Shown here piece after piece: positions 1 to 9,572 of a DNA stretch of 64,000 nt. The stretch is from Novipirellula caenicola (lineage in GTDB: Bacteria; Planctomycetota; Planctomycetia; Pirellulales; Pirellulaceae): positions 496,001 to 560,000 of the forward strand of contig NZ_BAABRO010000004.1 of assembly GCF_039545035.1 (NCBI RefSeq), given 5' to 3'. The translations under genes were made by a program, and so were the position numbers. The notes beneath the pieces were generated by a model. It saw nothing but the letters and a program-made list of their open reading frames with translations, had not been told where the DNA came from and searched no databases. Each line of letters opens with the position of its first letter. Within the stretch, counting starts at the first letter, position 1.

Positions 1-452
1 CCGGGGAAGCGTGAAGCGCGAACCGCTTCGACGTATTTTGCGTCCACCGCCAAATCTTCCAGTGCCGCAAAGGCGGGGTTAAATCGTTCGACATGCCCGA
101 CTTGTAGCGTCAAGTTGCGGCTTCTTGCTAAATTGGCAATTCGCTGGGCATCGGGGCCGTTGGCTGCCAACGGTTTCTCGACAAACGCGTGCTTACCCGC
201 TTTGAGCAAATCGGTTGCGATTTCCGCATGCAGATCGGTCGGGGCGGCAACCACGGCCGCATCGATCTTGGGGATACACTCGCGATAATCCGCGAATGTG
301 GGGACCGAAAACAGCTCTTCCACTTTCGCTCGAGCTTGCTCAAACGGATCGGTCACCGCAACCAACTCGACTCCGTCGACTTGTTGCAACAACTTGGCAT
401 GGATACGCCCTAGATGACCTGCACCGATGACTGCGATTCGTAACCGACTCAC
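1..452 (-). CDS. Gfo/Idh/MocA-family NAD(P)-dependent dehydrogenase, N-terminal part (runs off the window)
   Basis: About 150 residues are visible, open to the window edge. The start is GTG at 452, and GTGA overlaps the stop of lpxA (TGA 451-449), so the two genes are translationally coupled. The N-terminus has the Rossmann signature AVIGAGHLGRIHA, and near residue 95 the family motif EKPLA, whose Lys-Pro normally lines the sugar/nicotinamide site. The family oxidises sugar or sugar-nucleotide hydroxyls. The last gene of an lpxC-lpxA run being such an enzyme recalls GnnA, the UDP-GlcNAc 3-dehydrogenase encoded beside lpxA in bacteria that make 2,3-diamino-glucose lipid A. That role is inference from context; the catalytic C-terminal half is outside the window. 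Confidence 0.88.
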   Translation of the reverse strand, partial: MSRLRIAVIGAGHLGRIHAKLLQQVDGVELVAVTDPFEQARAKVEELFSVPTFADYRECIPKIDAAVVAAPTDLHAEIATDLLKAGKHAFVEKPLAANGPDAQRIANLARSRNLTLQVGHVERFNPAFAALEDLAVDAKYVEAVRASRFP

Positions 453-1258
453 GCTGCTTTTCTCCTTCGGTCGCGACCACGGCCTTTTTGACCGGCAACC
501 GTTGTATCCATGAAATTGAACAGTTCGCGTAACACAGGCCGAATGGGGCCGGTGGACAACAATTGTTCTTTGGCGGCATCGAGTCCCACGTAGGATCGAT
601 AGAGTAATTTGTAGGCTTTGGTCAGGATTTCGATGTCTTCTTTGGGAAACCCATGTCGCTTCATCCCGATTGTATTGACCGCACGAGGTTTGGCGGGTTG
701 ACCATCGACGATGATGTAGGGCGGAACGTCATGAAGCACTCGCGCCATCGCACTGATAAATGCCATGTTTCCGACCGATGCAAAGTGCACGATCCCCACG
801 CCGCCGGCAATCGTGATGTCGTTGCCGATATGCGCATGGCCACCGATCATCACATTGTTTGCCATCACGTTGCGGTCACCCACTTTGCAGTCGTGCGCAA
901 TGTGAGTGTGAGCCATGAAGTAGTTGTTATGGCCCACGCGTGTCACGCCATCTTCTTTTTCCGTTGCGCGGTTGACGGTGCAGTACTCGCGGAAAACATT
1001 ACCGTCACCGATTTGGACCTGCGTCGGCGTCCCTTTGTAGCTGGTGTCTTGCGGGTCTGCACCGATCACGCAGCCCGGGAACACATGGTTCTCTTCACCA
1101 AGCGAGGTCACGCCGGAAAGAACAACATGGTCTTCAAGCAGCGTATCGTCACCGATGCTGACGTCTGGCCCGATCACACAGAAGTGACCAATGCGTACAT
1201 TCGTCCCTAACTTGGCACGTGGATCAACCACCGCAGTCTGAGCAATCTGGGTACTCAT
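449..1258 (-). CDS. lpxA: Acyl-ACP--UDP-N-acetylglucosamine O-acyltransferase (LpxA)
   Basis: 269 residues, close to the usual length of about 262. It is the first lipid A enzyme, transferring a hydroxyacyl chain from ACP to the 3-position of UDP-GlcNAc (or to the 3-amine of the diamino analogue) in the cytoplasm. The N-terminal two thirds is a left-handed beta-helix of hexapeptide repeats (VRIGHF, VSIGDD). The motif HTHIAHDC places the catalytic base at His122, and DVPPY precedes the helical C-terminus. ATG 1258 is preferred over an upstream in-frame start because GGAG lies 7 bases before it. It sits 63 bases after lpxC and overlaps the downstream dehydrogenase by 4 bases. Confidence 0.95.
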   Translation of the reverse strand: MSTQIAQTAVVDPRAKLGTNVRIGHFCVIGPDVSIGDDTLLEDHVVLSGVTSLGEENHVFPGCVIGADPQDTSYKGTPTQVQIGDGNVFREYCTVNRATEKEDGVTRVGHNNYFMAHTHIAHDCKVGDRNVMANNVMIGGHAHIGNDITIAGGVGIVHFASVGNMAFISAMARVLHDVPPYIIVDGQPAKPRAVNTIGMKRHGFPKEDIEILTKAYKLLYRSYVGLDAAKEQLLSTGPIRPVLRELFNFMDTTVAGQKGRGRDRRRKAA

Positions 1259-1321
1259 GTTTCGGCTCCAAACATCTCTCGGTTGTAATCCCACAACCAC
1301 ATCGACCAATCATTGCTATGG

Positions 1322-2218
1322 CTAAGCAACATTTCGACGCGACTGCGAGACAGGGGTTAGGGGAATCTGCGAAGCAGCAAGTTCAGCCAATCGCTGAGCC
1401 ATGCGGCCGTTAAGGTTGTGTCCGCCACGATAGGAAACAAAGGTCCCGACCAATTCGACATCAGCAAGCGCCAAGTCGCCAATCAGATCGAGCACTTTGT
1501 GCCGTGCACATTCGTCGCGAAAGCGTAGCGTATTTTCAATCGGACCGTGTTCGCCGATCACCAACAAATCTTGATTGGTGACGTGCGACGCGACCCCCTG
1601 CTGTCGCAGTGATTGAGCCTGGGCTTCCGTGACAAATGTTCGAGCCGGAGCGACATCACGGATAAATCGTTCCGGTGTCATTCGCAGTGTGAAGGTTTGA
1701 TCAAAGATCGGCGAAGGACCATCGAAACTCAAGCGATACTCGTACGAAGTGCGGCCATCTTCTGCGGGAGTTGCTTCGATCCACCCAGCAGGTGACTCGA
1801 CGTAGATTCGCTCACGCACCGTCAAGCGACGCTTGGGTTTTGATTGGATGATCAGCCCGGCGGTTCGCAATGCAGCCACAAACGCCGCCGCACTGCCATC
1901 GAGTCCCGGCAATTCCTCGGCATCGATCTCGACCACGCAATTATCGATCTCGAGTCCCACCAGGGCAGCCATCAAATGTTCGATCATCTCGAACCGAGCT
2001 TCACCATCCTGCAAGATGGTGCGAAGATTTGCATCGTGTCGTTTCTCGACCGACGCTTGGCACATTGGTTTGGATGGCAAATCACTGCGGACCAAGCGGA
2101 TTCCGGTGCCCACCGGGGCCGGATGCATCACGACACGCACGTCTCGACCGCTCCAGTAGCCTCGACCACGGACTTCGCACGAGACTGCGATTGTATGTTC
2201 GTTGCGTGATGGTGTCAC
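1322..2218 (-). CDS. lpxC: UDP-3-O-acyl-N-acetylglucosamine deacetylase (LpxC)
   Basis: 298 residues. This zinc enzyme removes the N-acetyl group and is the committed step of lipid A synthesis. Zinc and catalytic motifs are visible: EHLMAALVGL (first His), RHKVLDLIGDL (second His and Asp) and GGHNLNGR (general-acid His). It is a stand-alone LpxC, without the C-terminal FabZ fusion seen in some bacteria. The GTG start at 2218 has a strong ribosome site, GGGGAGG, 7 bases upstream. It lies in the order ompH-lpxC-lpxA-dehydrogenase on the minus strand, 192 bases after ompH. Confidence 0.95.
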   Translation of the reverse strand: MTPSRNEHTIAVSCEVRGRGYWSGRDVRVVMHPAPVGTGIRLVRSDLPSKPMCQASVEKRHDANLRTILQDGEARFEMIEHLMAALVGLEIDNCVVEIDAEELPGLDGSAAAFVAALRTAGLIIQSKPKRRLTVRERIYVESPAGWIEATPAEDGRTSYEYRLSFDGPSPIFDQTFTLRMTPERFIRDVAPARTFVTEAQAQSLRQQGVASHVTNQDLLVIGEHGPIENTLRFRDECARHKVLDLIGDLALADVELVGTFVSYRGGHNLNGRMAQRLAELAASQIPLTPVSQSRRNVA

Positions 2219-2410
2219 GCTTCGGCCTCCCCTGCCGTGCCCACTCTCACATCCTTGCGAGAGCCTTGTTTGTTTACGTTATTCACTGCGTCGACGATCG
2301 CGTTGCAATCGTCGGCGGTGAAGAATCCCCGAACCATGGCATTTGATTCGTTTCAAATGCCACAGGTCGGTTTACTTCGTTTGATCGCGGATTACGCAAT
2401 CGAGTCTCAA

Positions 2411-3034
2411 CTAGCGAGTGGTTCCCGCTCCGCCTCGTTTGGCAACGTCTTCTTGAATCGCTTTGTCCAAGTACTGCATCACACCCTTGGTCATGTCGAG
2501 TGCTTCGTCATGATAAACGATGTTCTTCATGACGCCACGGATAACCGAGTCACCCCGTTCAAGATCCATCTCTTCGCTGTTGTAGCGAAGAACCATGTTG
2601 ATCTTGTAGTGCTGGGCCAAGAATTGAACGCCCGATGCAATCCGTTGATAGTTTTCGAAGTAGATGCGTGCTTCGGCATCCGCTAGCTCTTTACGCTTAC
2701 GCGCCATGTCCAAGCGAAGCTTCGATTCCATCGATGCCACTTGTTCTTCTTGAGCGGTGTAATCAGGGGTACCTACTTTGAACGTCTTCAGACGCTCAGC
2801 AGCTTGCTTTAGCTCTTCACGTTTGCCTTGAAGCTGAGCATCGTAGTTCTTCAAATCGCCTTCGACTCGCTCGACTTGAGCTTTGATGCCGGGGTGGTTC
2901 TTGAAGATGTAAGCGACATCCACCACGGCGACGCGGTGTCCGCTCGATGCTTCCTGAGCCGTAGCGACACTAGGGACGACGGCTGTCATGGTAAGGATGG
3001 CCACTAGAATGGCCGCTACACAGTTAAATCGCAC
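2411..3034 (-). CDS. ompH: OmpH/Skp-family periplasmic chaperone
   Basis: 207 residues from GTG 3034, which has GGAG 8 bases upstream; a longer reading frame upstream lacks such a site and would bury the signal peptide. Residues 1-25 form a signal peptide ending near ATAQ. The rest matches OmpH/Skp: a short beta region (HRVAVVDVAYIFKNHP), then two long charged helices predicted as a coiled-coil hairpin (about residues 55-125), then the VLRYNSEE strand. The family holds unfolded outer-membrane proteins in the periplasm. Proximity to lipid A genes matches the common skp-lpx arrangement, with lpxD/fabZ absent here. Confidence 0.87.
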   Translation of the reverse strand: MRFNCVAAILVAILTMTAVVPSVATAQEASSGHRVAVVDVAYIFKNHPGIKAQVERVEGDLKNYDAQLQGKREELKQAAERLKTFKVGTPDYTAQEEQVASMESKLRLDMARKRKELADAEARIYFENYQRIASGVQFLAQHYKINMVLRYNSEEMDLERGDSVIRGVMKNIVYHDEALDMTKGVMQYLDKAIQEDVAKRGGAGTTR

Positions 3035-3273
3035 GTCCGCTCTCCTTGCGTTATGGGTGCGCAGGTCTTGACTCGACGCGAATGCAAACACTCGTATACG
3101 TGGCGTCCATCGCCATCGCCGAGACATTCACGCCGACACGATCAGAACTGTCACTCGCAGTACTGACTCACTCGGAATTGTGCCAGCCACACCGATTGCC
3201 GTAAAGACTAATCTGTGCAGATCTGAGCAACCCCGAAAAAAATTACTCTGTTTTTTTCCGTCGCGTTTGCTTG

Positions 3274-5421
3274 TCATCCACCGGGACGTGCATCCAATCG
3301 GAGCTCGATTTCCAGCGGTTCGCCGTTTCGTGTCAGTGAAACTTTCAACACATCGCCTGGTGAGCGATGACGAAGTAAATCCAACACATCCACCGCCGTT
3401 CGAACCGACTTTTTCCCCAGCCGATCAAGTCGATCGCCTGGCTTCAAACCCATTCGCTCTGCGGGGCCTCCCGGAGTCAATCCTGAGATCACCACATGAT
3501 CCGCCCGATCGTTCAGAGAAACTCCCATAAACGCCGTTAATTGTCGGCGGATCTGGACGCGTTTCTCGGTCTCGGCATATCTCGGACGCACTTCGCGGGT
3601 CGCCAAGTCAAACGCGACATCAGAAACCATATCGGTTATTCGGGTTAGTCCACCGTAATCGATTTTGTCGGAATCATCACTTGGGCGATGATAATCGTTG
3701 TGCAGCCCCGTAAAGAAAAACAATACAGGCACGCCCGCCTCGTAAAACGACTGGTGATCGCTCGGACCGTAACCGCTGGGGACCTTCAACAAATTAAATT
3801 GATAGGTTCGATTCAATCCATCGACCATCGGCTCGAACCCGTCACCCGTGCCGGTCCCATAGATCGTCAATTCGTTGTCGTGAAGCCGCCCGACCATATC
3901 CAAATTGATCATCGCCACGGTCGAATCGAGCGGATATCGAGGATGACGAACATAGTATTTGCTACCAACCAACCCGCGTTCTTCGCCGGTGAATCCGATG
4001 AATAACACGCGGCGGTGCGACTTCAGCTCGCTGAGACGATCAACCAATAGCGATGCCGATGCTAGCATTGCCGATGTTCCACTGGCGTTGTCGTCGGCAC
4101 CGTTATGGATCGCGACCGTTCCGGGGGCAAGCGAACCATAGCCCCCCATTCCCACGTGATCATAATGGGCGCCGACCACGACCGTCTCGTTGGCCAGCGG
4201 ACCTCGTCCCTCCAATTCGCCAATCACATTGGCGGTGCTAGCATTGGATGACTTCAGTTGGACGCTGACGTGGGCAGTCAAACCGGGCAGCTGCATGCTG
4301 TGAGGTTGATAGGTGCTATCAATTTCGGATTCGAGCTCCGACAGCGTGAATCCGGTGGTTGCCTGCATCGCGAGCTCAAACCGGTCACGTGCCAACGAGA
4401 CGACCGGAATGGTTTTCTTTTCCGCAGCGGGCTGCTCGCCATCGACCGATTCGGTGGTGGCCGCCCGGGGCGATGCCACCGTGACGGTGCCACCCGCTTC
4501 TGCGATCTGCAACACACCACGACGTTTTTGCTGGACATCGTCGCGGAGCCCGTCAATCATCGTTTCGATCCCCGCGATTCGCGAAGTCAACGTCGCTCGA
4601 ATGTTCTCGGCTTCGGGGGGCAATCGGTCGAGCTGTTCCCCAACGGCTTCAAGCCGCTTGAGCTCAGTGGCAAGTTTCTTTTCGGCCTCGGCGACGCTCG
4701 CTTCGATGCTGGCAGGATCGTTGATCAAAATCACCGCCGCAGCGCCATGTTTGATCGCATTTTCAATCTTGGTTTGAAAATAGGCGTGGGGCGAGGTTTT
4801 CGTGCCTTCGAAACGGCTGTTGGCATCACGCATGCCCGGTTCTTTTCGCAGCACGGCGACGACCTTGCCTTGAACATCGATCCCTGCGTAATCGTCGTAG
4901 TCCAGATCCGCAGCGGTGATGCCGTAGCCAACAAAACACAGCTCAGCGGCAACGTCGCCGGTGGCTGCACCAATCGACATGGGGTTCATGCCAATCGACA
5001 ACGACTCATCGATCTCGACCAGATTCGCGATCTCCGCGGGCACCTGGGCATCCGCGCGGGTGTCGGTGACGATTCCCGTCGGAGTTGGCGTGCGGAAGAT
5101 CCGCACGAAATTCTGATCGGCGTCACCCGCACGTGCGCCGACGGGGATCTCGAGCTGTTGGAACGGTGTCCCCTGAAAAAGATCGGTGCGTAACCCGCTC
5201 TCGGCCAATCGGTCGGCGACGTAATCGGCAGCAACATGAATTGCCTCGTCATCGACGCTGCGACCACGAAGCTCGTCGCTGGCCAAATGAACCACATCTG
5301 CACGCAGCTGAGCTTGCCATCGCGACTCGGAACGTCCAGCCGACGGCGTCTCCGCACCAATCGGATGACTTCCAAGGATCACATAGGCAAAAAGAAGAGA
5401 AACCGCTCCGAGGGTACGCAT
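3274..5421 (-). CDS. Secreted M28-family zinc aminopeptidase with PA-like insert and C-terminal PDZ domain
   Basis: 715 residues from ATG 5421 (GGAG 8 bases upstream), with a signal peptide ending near GAE (residue 24). Domains in order: N-terminal cap with the DELRGR motif; a PA-like domain about 150-350 interrupted by a coiled-coil stretch (about 240-305); the M28 peptidase about 400-620 with metal ligands in GAHYDHVG, NGADDNASG, GEERGLVGS, NLDMVGR and the final His in HRPSDDSDK; and a PDZ domain about 630-710 (GLTPGGPAERMGLKPGD). The family cleaves N-terminal residues or dipeptides outside the cytoplasm. Substrate unknown. It follows secDF by 85 bases on the same strand. Confidence 0.9.
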   Translation of the reverse strand: MRTLGAVSLLFAYVILGSHPIGAETPSAGRSESRWQAQLRADVVHLASDELRGRSVDDEAIHVAADYVADRLAESGLRTDLFQGTPFQQLEIPVGARAGDADQNFVRIFRTPTPTGIVTDTRADAQVPAEIANLVEIDESLSIGMNPMSIGAATGDVAAELCFVGYGITAADLDYDDYAGIDVQGKVVAVLRKEPGMRDANSRFEGTKTSPHAYFQTKIENAIKHGAAAVILINDPASIEASVAEAEKKLATELKRLEAVGEQLDRLPPEAENIRATLTSRIAGIETMIDGLRDDVQQKRRGVLQIAEAGGTVTVASPRAATTESVDGEQPAAEKKTIPVVSLARDRFELAMQATTGFTLSELESEIDSTYQPHSMQLPGLTAHVSVQLKSSNASTANVIGELEGRGPLANETVVVGAHYDHVGMGGYGSLAPGTVAIHNGADDNASGTSAMLASASLLVDRLSELKSHRRVLFIGFTGEERGLVGSKYYVRHPRYPLDSTVAMINLDMVGRLHDNELTIYGTGTGDGFEPMVDGLNRTYQFNLLKVPSGYGPSDHQSFYEAGVPVLFFFTGLHNDYHRPSDDSDKIDYGGLTRITDMVSDVAFDLATREVRPRYAETEKRVQIRRQLTAFMGVSLNDRADHVVISGLTPGGPAERMGLKPGDRLDRLGKKSVRTAVDVLDLLRHRSPGDVLKVSLTRNGEPLEIELRLDARPGG

Positions 5422-5506
5422 CGATCCACTCCTATTGCCTAACCGATCCAAAAGCGTGTCCGACTAGCTTTACGTCAGCCGGACACGATTGTTCGCTCGC
5501 CGCAGA

Positions 5507-8500
5507 TTACGCAGCGTTAACCTTTTCGTTGCGTTGAATCAAATACAACAGCACGGGGCTGGCCACAAAAATCGAACTGTAGGTTCCGACCAACACGCCG
5601 ACGACCAAGGCAAACGCAAAGGCGTGAATCCCAGCTCCGCCGACCGCGTACAGCAGCACGACCACGATCAAGGTGGTGATCGAAGTCAGCAACGTACGGC
5701 TGAGCGTTTGATTGATGCTGGTGTTGATCATCTCGCCAGTCAGGTGAGTCGATTTGCCCTTGGTTTCACGAATACGGTCAAACACCACGATCGTATCGTT
5801 GAGCGAGTAACCGATGATCGTCAGCAGAGCTGCGACGACCGTCAAGCTGATCTTGAATGGATCGATCAGCAGGAAGCCGAGTGCATCGGCAAGCCAGTAG
5901 CTAACCGCAATCGCACCTAGGGTGACGATCACGTCATGCAACAACGCGACCACTGCAGCCAAACCGTACATCACTCGTTGGAAACGGAACCAAATGTAGC
6001 CGATGATACACAACAAACTGCCAAACAGTGCACCGAGTGCACGGCCGATCATGTCGCCGGCCACTTGGCCTCCGACGCTACTGCTGCTGATCCAAACCGG
6101 CTTGTTGCCAAGGCTGTCCTTGATTTGTTCCATGATCGCATCGGCTTGAGCGAACTCCAAAGGCAACTTGACGGTCCATTGGCTGAACGAGAGTGAGGAC
6201 TTGGTGTTCCACTTGTCCGCCCCTTCGCCAATCGGCGTAAGTTCGATGCCACGTTCGTTTAGTGGAACGTTGACCGCCTTGGCCGCATTCATCAGCGTTT
6301 CGACCAGGGTCGGAGCGTTGATCCCGGCACCGCCTTCCTCGCCTTCGATGCCAAGTTTGATCAGTGCGGTGCTATAGACGATCGACGATCGATCTGAAAC
6401 CGCTGGCGTTGTGGATTCCGCTTCGGCGTCGTCTTCCTCCTCAGCAACCATATCCGTTTCGGCATCATCCTGAGGATAGAAGACCGCCAACTTCGTTCCG
6501 TTTGATTCGAGCGGATTCAGCGAAGAGGCCTTCGGTGCAAGCGGCGCTTTTGGATCAGCCGGAGAGATATCAATCTTGTAGGTTACGAGATTAACGTCCT
6601 CGGATTGGGCGAACGCAGCCGAGATCGCATCTTTCAGCTGATCCACTTGCTCGTACGACGAATCCACCTTGTAAACGGTCCCATTGGGGCTCGATTCCAT
6701 GGTCACGCCGTTGACGGTGAACTGGATCGGCTGGCCGTCTTCGGCCACCATCACTTCACCGACGATCTTTCGAATCGTGTCCGTTTCGGTTGGCTTGTCG
6801 ACTCGGAACTGAACCGACGAACCACCGGCAAAGTCGATATCAAAAATGCCTTGCCCGCGAGCAAAGATCGAGCTGATTCCGATGATCACAAGCAGCGAGG
6901 AAACCGCCAACGCGATCTTGCCTTTGCCCATGAAATCGAAGTTGTCGCCACGGGTAAACATACCTCGCAGCGAGTTGACGCCGTCGGACATGCTAAGCGT
7001 CAAGAAGCCATGACGTTCGGCAATGTCAAAGAACGTTCGCGACATGTAGATCGCGGTGAACATCGAGTACAGAATCCCCAGAATCAACGTGACAGCAAAA
7101 CCACGAATCTGGTCGGTTCCGATCGCATACAAAACAATCGCGGTGATCAAGGTGGTCAAGTTCGCGTCGACGATCGTCACGGTCGCTTTGGCGAAACCGT
7201 TGCGAATCGACATGCGAGGTGCCGCACCTTTTTTGAGCTCTTCGCGGATACGTTCAAAAATCAGCACGTTGGCGTCCACCGACATACCAACGGTCAAAAC
7301 CAGACCTGCAAGTCCAGGCAGCGTCAGCGGTTGGTTGATCAGCACCATCGTGCCCAAGATCATGGCCAAGTTCAGCACCAACGCGATACAAGCGACCACG
7401 CCGGCGAAGCGGTAGTAGAACAGGATGAAGACAAGCACCAAACTCAAGGACAATCCGATCGCGAAGAATCCCTTGTTGATTGTGTCTTTACCGAGCGTCG
7501 GGTCGATCTGGTTTTCTGCAATCGGCTGCGGGGTCAACGCGGCTGGCAATTGCCCCGCCTTGAGAACCGCCACCAAATCCTGAACCTCTTCCTTGGTAAA
7601 GCTGCCGGTGATGCGGCCTTCCTTGCGAATCGGTTGCAGAATGTTCGGCGCTGATAGCAAATCATCATCCAAGATGATGCCCAATTGTCGCTGCATCGTT
7701 CCCACCGGAGCATTGTTGGTGGTCAACGCAAAGAAGCGTCCAGATCCTTCGTCGGTCAAATTGAACGCCACGGCGGGGGCGCCATTTTGGTCGAACGTGC
7801 TTGCAGCGAACGCCAAATCGTCTCCCTTGATGTCCAAATCTGGATCAACAATCATCAGCGTTTCGATGCTGTCGAGGCCTTGTTGCTGCATCCATTTGAC
7901 GATTTTGACTTCGCCGTTATCGCCCCGCACGCTGACGGGAAGCTCGATCAATTGGCCTGTTTCTGGATTGCGGACAATCGCGTTGCCCACGTTCACTCGC
8001 AACGGGCGAACGCCTTGCTTCTCGTTCTTTTCTTGGTCAACACGTGCCCAACGGCCGACGATCTCGCCGTTCACATCCATCACGACGGGGCTGGTGCGTT
8101 CGGCTTGGCTGTCGGATTCGGACTGCTCGATGGCCAAGTCGATGATGCGTTGGTGGTCGTTACGGTTGGCAAGAATCGCAAATCGCAAAATCCCGGCTTC
8201 TTCGACACGGCGTTTGATACGATCAAGCTCGTCGACTTCGCCAACCCCACTCGATTCGCGGTTTTCGTCATCGCCGCTGGATTTCGCCGGCACGATGATT
8301 TCGATCTGACTTTCGCCATACGGGCGAATCACAATCTCTTTGGTACCGCTGGGGTTGATTCGGCGTGAAAGCGGCTCAACGAGGTCTTCGGACGTAATCC
8401 GTTGCCCCGTCGCCTTGTCTTCGCCGATATTCTTGCTTTGGTCGATCTCGTAAACGAGGATCGTTCCCCCTTGCAGGTCAACACCGCGACTGGGCCGCTT

Positions 8501-8758
8501 GTTGATCAGAACCGTTGAACTTGCGATGACAGCCAACAACACCAACCCCAAGCGGGTTGAGTAGTTAGGCATTTTGAGCATCTTCGCCAGCCACCCACCC
8601 AGGATGAACGGGACAATCAAGACAGCCAACGCGGCAGCGAGCCAAATGTACTGATCGATTGTGATCCCTTCCTTGACCGGCTCGGCGAGCTCGTCCGCTT
8701 GGGCCAGCGGCATCACGAAGGAATCGAAAAACGATTGGGAAAAGAAATTGCAGTCCAT
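5507..8758 (-). CDS. secDF: SecD-SecF fusion, protein-export membrane protein
   Basis: 1083 residues. SecD and SecF, separate in most bacteria, are one chain here. SecDF uses the proton gradient to pull proteins through SecYEG on the outer face of the membrane. The N-terminal half has an extra early membrane helix pair, then GVDLQGG (the SecD D1 motif), a large periplasmic P1 domain and six helices with ILTVGMSVDANVLIFERIREE-type SecD motif. The second half begins at about residue 630 with the SecF motif FDIDFAGGSSVQF, an acidic Ala/Glu-rich insert about 760-790, and helices with GYSLNDTIVVFDRIRE. It lies 80 bases downstream of yajC. Confidence 0.95.
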   Translation of the reverse strand: MDCNFFSQSFFDSFVMPLAQADELAEPVKEGITIDQYIWLAAALAVLIVPFILGGWLAKMLKMPNYSTRLGLVLLAVIASSTVLINKRPSRGVDLQGGTILVYEIDQSKNIGEDKATGQRITSEDLVEPLSRRINPSGTKEIVIRPYGESQIEIIVPAKSSGDDENRESSGVGEVDELDRIKRRVEEAGILRFAILANRNDHQRIIDLAIEQSESDSQAERTSPVVMDVNGEIVGRWARVDQEKNEKQGVRPLRVNVGNAIVRNPETGQLIELPVSVRGDNGEVKIVKWMQQQGLDSIETLMIVDPDLDIKGDDLAFAASTFDQNGAPAVAFNLTDEGSGRFFALTTNNAPVGTMQRQLGIILDDDLLSAPNILQPIRKEGRITGSFTKEEVQDLVAVLKAGQLPAALTPQPIAENQIDPTLGKDTINKGFFAIGLSLSLVLVFILFYYRFAGVVACIALVLNLAMILGTMVLINQPLTLPGLAGLVLTVGMSVDANVLIFERIREELKKGAAPRMSIRNGFAKATVTIVDANLTTLITAIVLYAIGTDQIRGFAVTLILGILYSMFTAIYMSRTFFDIAERHGFLTLSMSDGVNSLRGMFTRGDNFDFMGKGKIALAVSSLLVIIGISSIFARGQGIFDIDFAGGSSVQFRVDKPTETDTIRKIVGEVMVAEDGQPIQFTVNGVTMESSPNGTVYKVDSSYEQVDQLKDAISAAFAQSEDVNLVTYKIDISPADPKAPLAPKASSLNPLESNGTKLAVFYPQDDAETDMVAEEEDDAEAESTTPAVSDRSSIVYSTALIKLGIEGEEGGAGINAPTLVETLMNAAKAVNVPLNERGIELTPIGEGADKWNTKSSLSFSQWTVKLPLEFAQADAIMEQIKDSLGNKPVWISSSSVGGQVAGDMIGRALGALFGSLLCIIGYIWFRFQRVMYGLAAVVALLHDVIVTLGAIAVSYWLADALGFLLIDPFKISLTVVAALLTIIGYSLNDTIVVFDRIRETKGKSTHLTGEMINTSINQTLSRTLLTSITTLIVVVLLYAVGGAGIHAFAFALVVGVLVGTYSSIFVASPVLLYLIQRNEKVNAA

Positions 8759-8838
8759 CGTAGGTTTCTGAATCGAAGGAGGGATTCGTCAGTCGTGCGA
8801 GTAGCGCATCGTGAGCTATCGCAGAAGTAAATTAGGTT

Positions 8839-9285
8839 CTAGCTCTTCGTTTTGGAATCGGCATCCTTGTGATCCGATCCCTTATTCTCTTTGTTTGGGT
8901 CGATCACACGAGCAATTGCCGTGAAATTGACTTTGATCCGAGTGTTATTGTTATCGTCGACTCGCAACGTCAGCGTGTTCGTCTCGGACGAGGTCGAAAC
9001 CACCGTTCCGTGAATACCGCCAGCGGTCACAACACGATCGTTCTTCTTCAAAGTGGACAGCATCTTGGCCTCTTCTGCCTTTCGCCGACGTTCCGGAGCG
9101 ATAAAGATCTGGAAAGCCAGGAAAAAGAGAATCACAAAAGGCAGCAAAGGATTGTTAAATAATTGCTGAATCCAATTCAAATCCTCGGGCGCAGCCGCCT
9201 CTTGGGCAAAAATGGTAACCGTCGCTACCATCAATTCGGATGCGATCGAAGCAAGACCAGGATAGAATTCAGCGAACAAAAACAC
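8839..9285 (-). CDS. yajC: Preprotein translocase subunit YajC
   Basis: 148 residues. A single membrane helix (about 45-65, FVILFFLAFQIFIAP) is followed by the conserved YajC segment RRRKAEEAKMLSTLKKNDRV and TAGGIHGTV; the hydrophilic tail is Lys/Asp-rich. YajC associates with SecDF and YidC, and here lies directly upstream of secDF. GTG 9285 is the longest start, but TTG 9279 (two codons later) has AAGGA at 7 bases and may be the true one. A 9-bp hairpin lies in the leader just upstream. Confidence 0.92.
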   Translation of the reverse strand: MFLFAEFYPGLASIASELMVATVTIFAQEAAAPEDLNWIQQLFNNPLLPFVILFFLAFQIFIAPERRRKAEEAKMLSTLKKNDRVVTAGGIHGTVVSTSSETNTLTLRVDDNNNTRIKVNFTAIARVIDPNKENKGSDHKDADSKTKS

Positions 9286-9315
9286 GTCCTTTACGCAATC
9301 AGCGGTATCATGTAA

Positions 9316-9341
9316 CTCTACTGAAAAGCGTCTCAGTAGAG
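9316..9341 (-). promoter_or_regulatory. Perfect 9-bp inverted repeat in the yajC leader
   Basis: CTCTACTGA and TCAGTAGAG pair around an 8-base loop, ending about 30 bases before yajC. There is no T-run on either strand, so it is not a simple terminator. It could be a leader hairpin or an operator for the yajC-secDF operon. Confidence 0.45.
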
Positions 9342-9572
9342 CCGCGCAGCCTCCACTAGGGCTGGGTCAGCGAATGCGGCATGATATGGAAGCGAAAAAA
9401 ACGTCACAAGCCCAGCACGGCGGTTATTACGTGACGGACACGTATCTTCCTGACCCGTAGTGCAGTCTCCGTAGCCGCCCTGACCCCAGCGGAGCGTAGC
9501 GGACCTGCGATTCTGACCGTCAAAATGGCCGCCCTTGCGGCAGCCCCCATCCTGCCCAAGCACGCCACTTTC

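Noticed and set aside
4258-5193. 311-codon plus-strand frame opposite the M28 peptidase
   Set aside because: Antisense shadow with no recognisable sequence; the minus strand has complete peptidase motifs.
6605-7654. 349-codon plus-strand reading frame inside secDF, with another of 238 codons at 7593-8309
   Set aside because: Both are antisense to secDF. Their His/Arg/Asn-rich translations have no domain, whereas the minus strand is an unmistakable SecDF.
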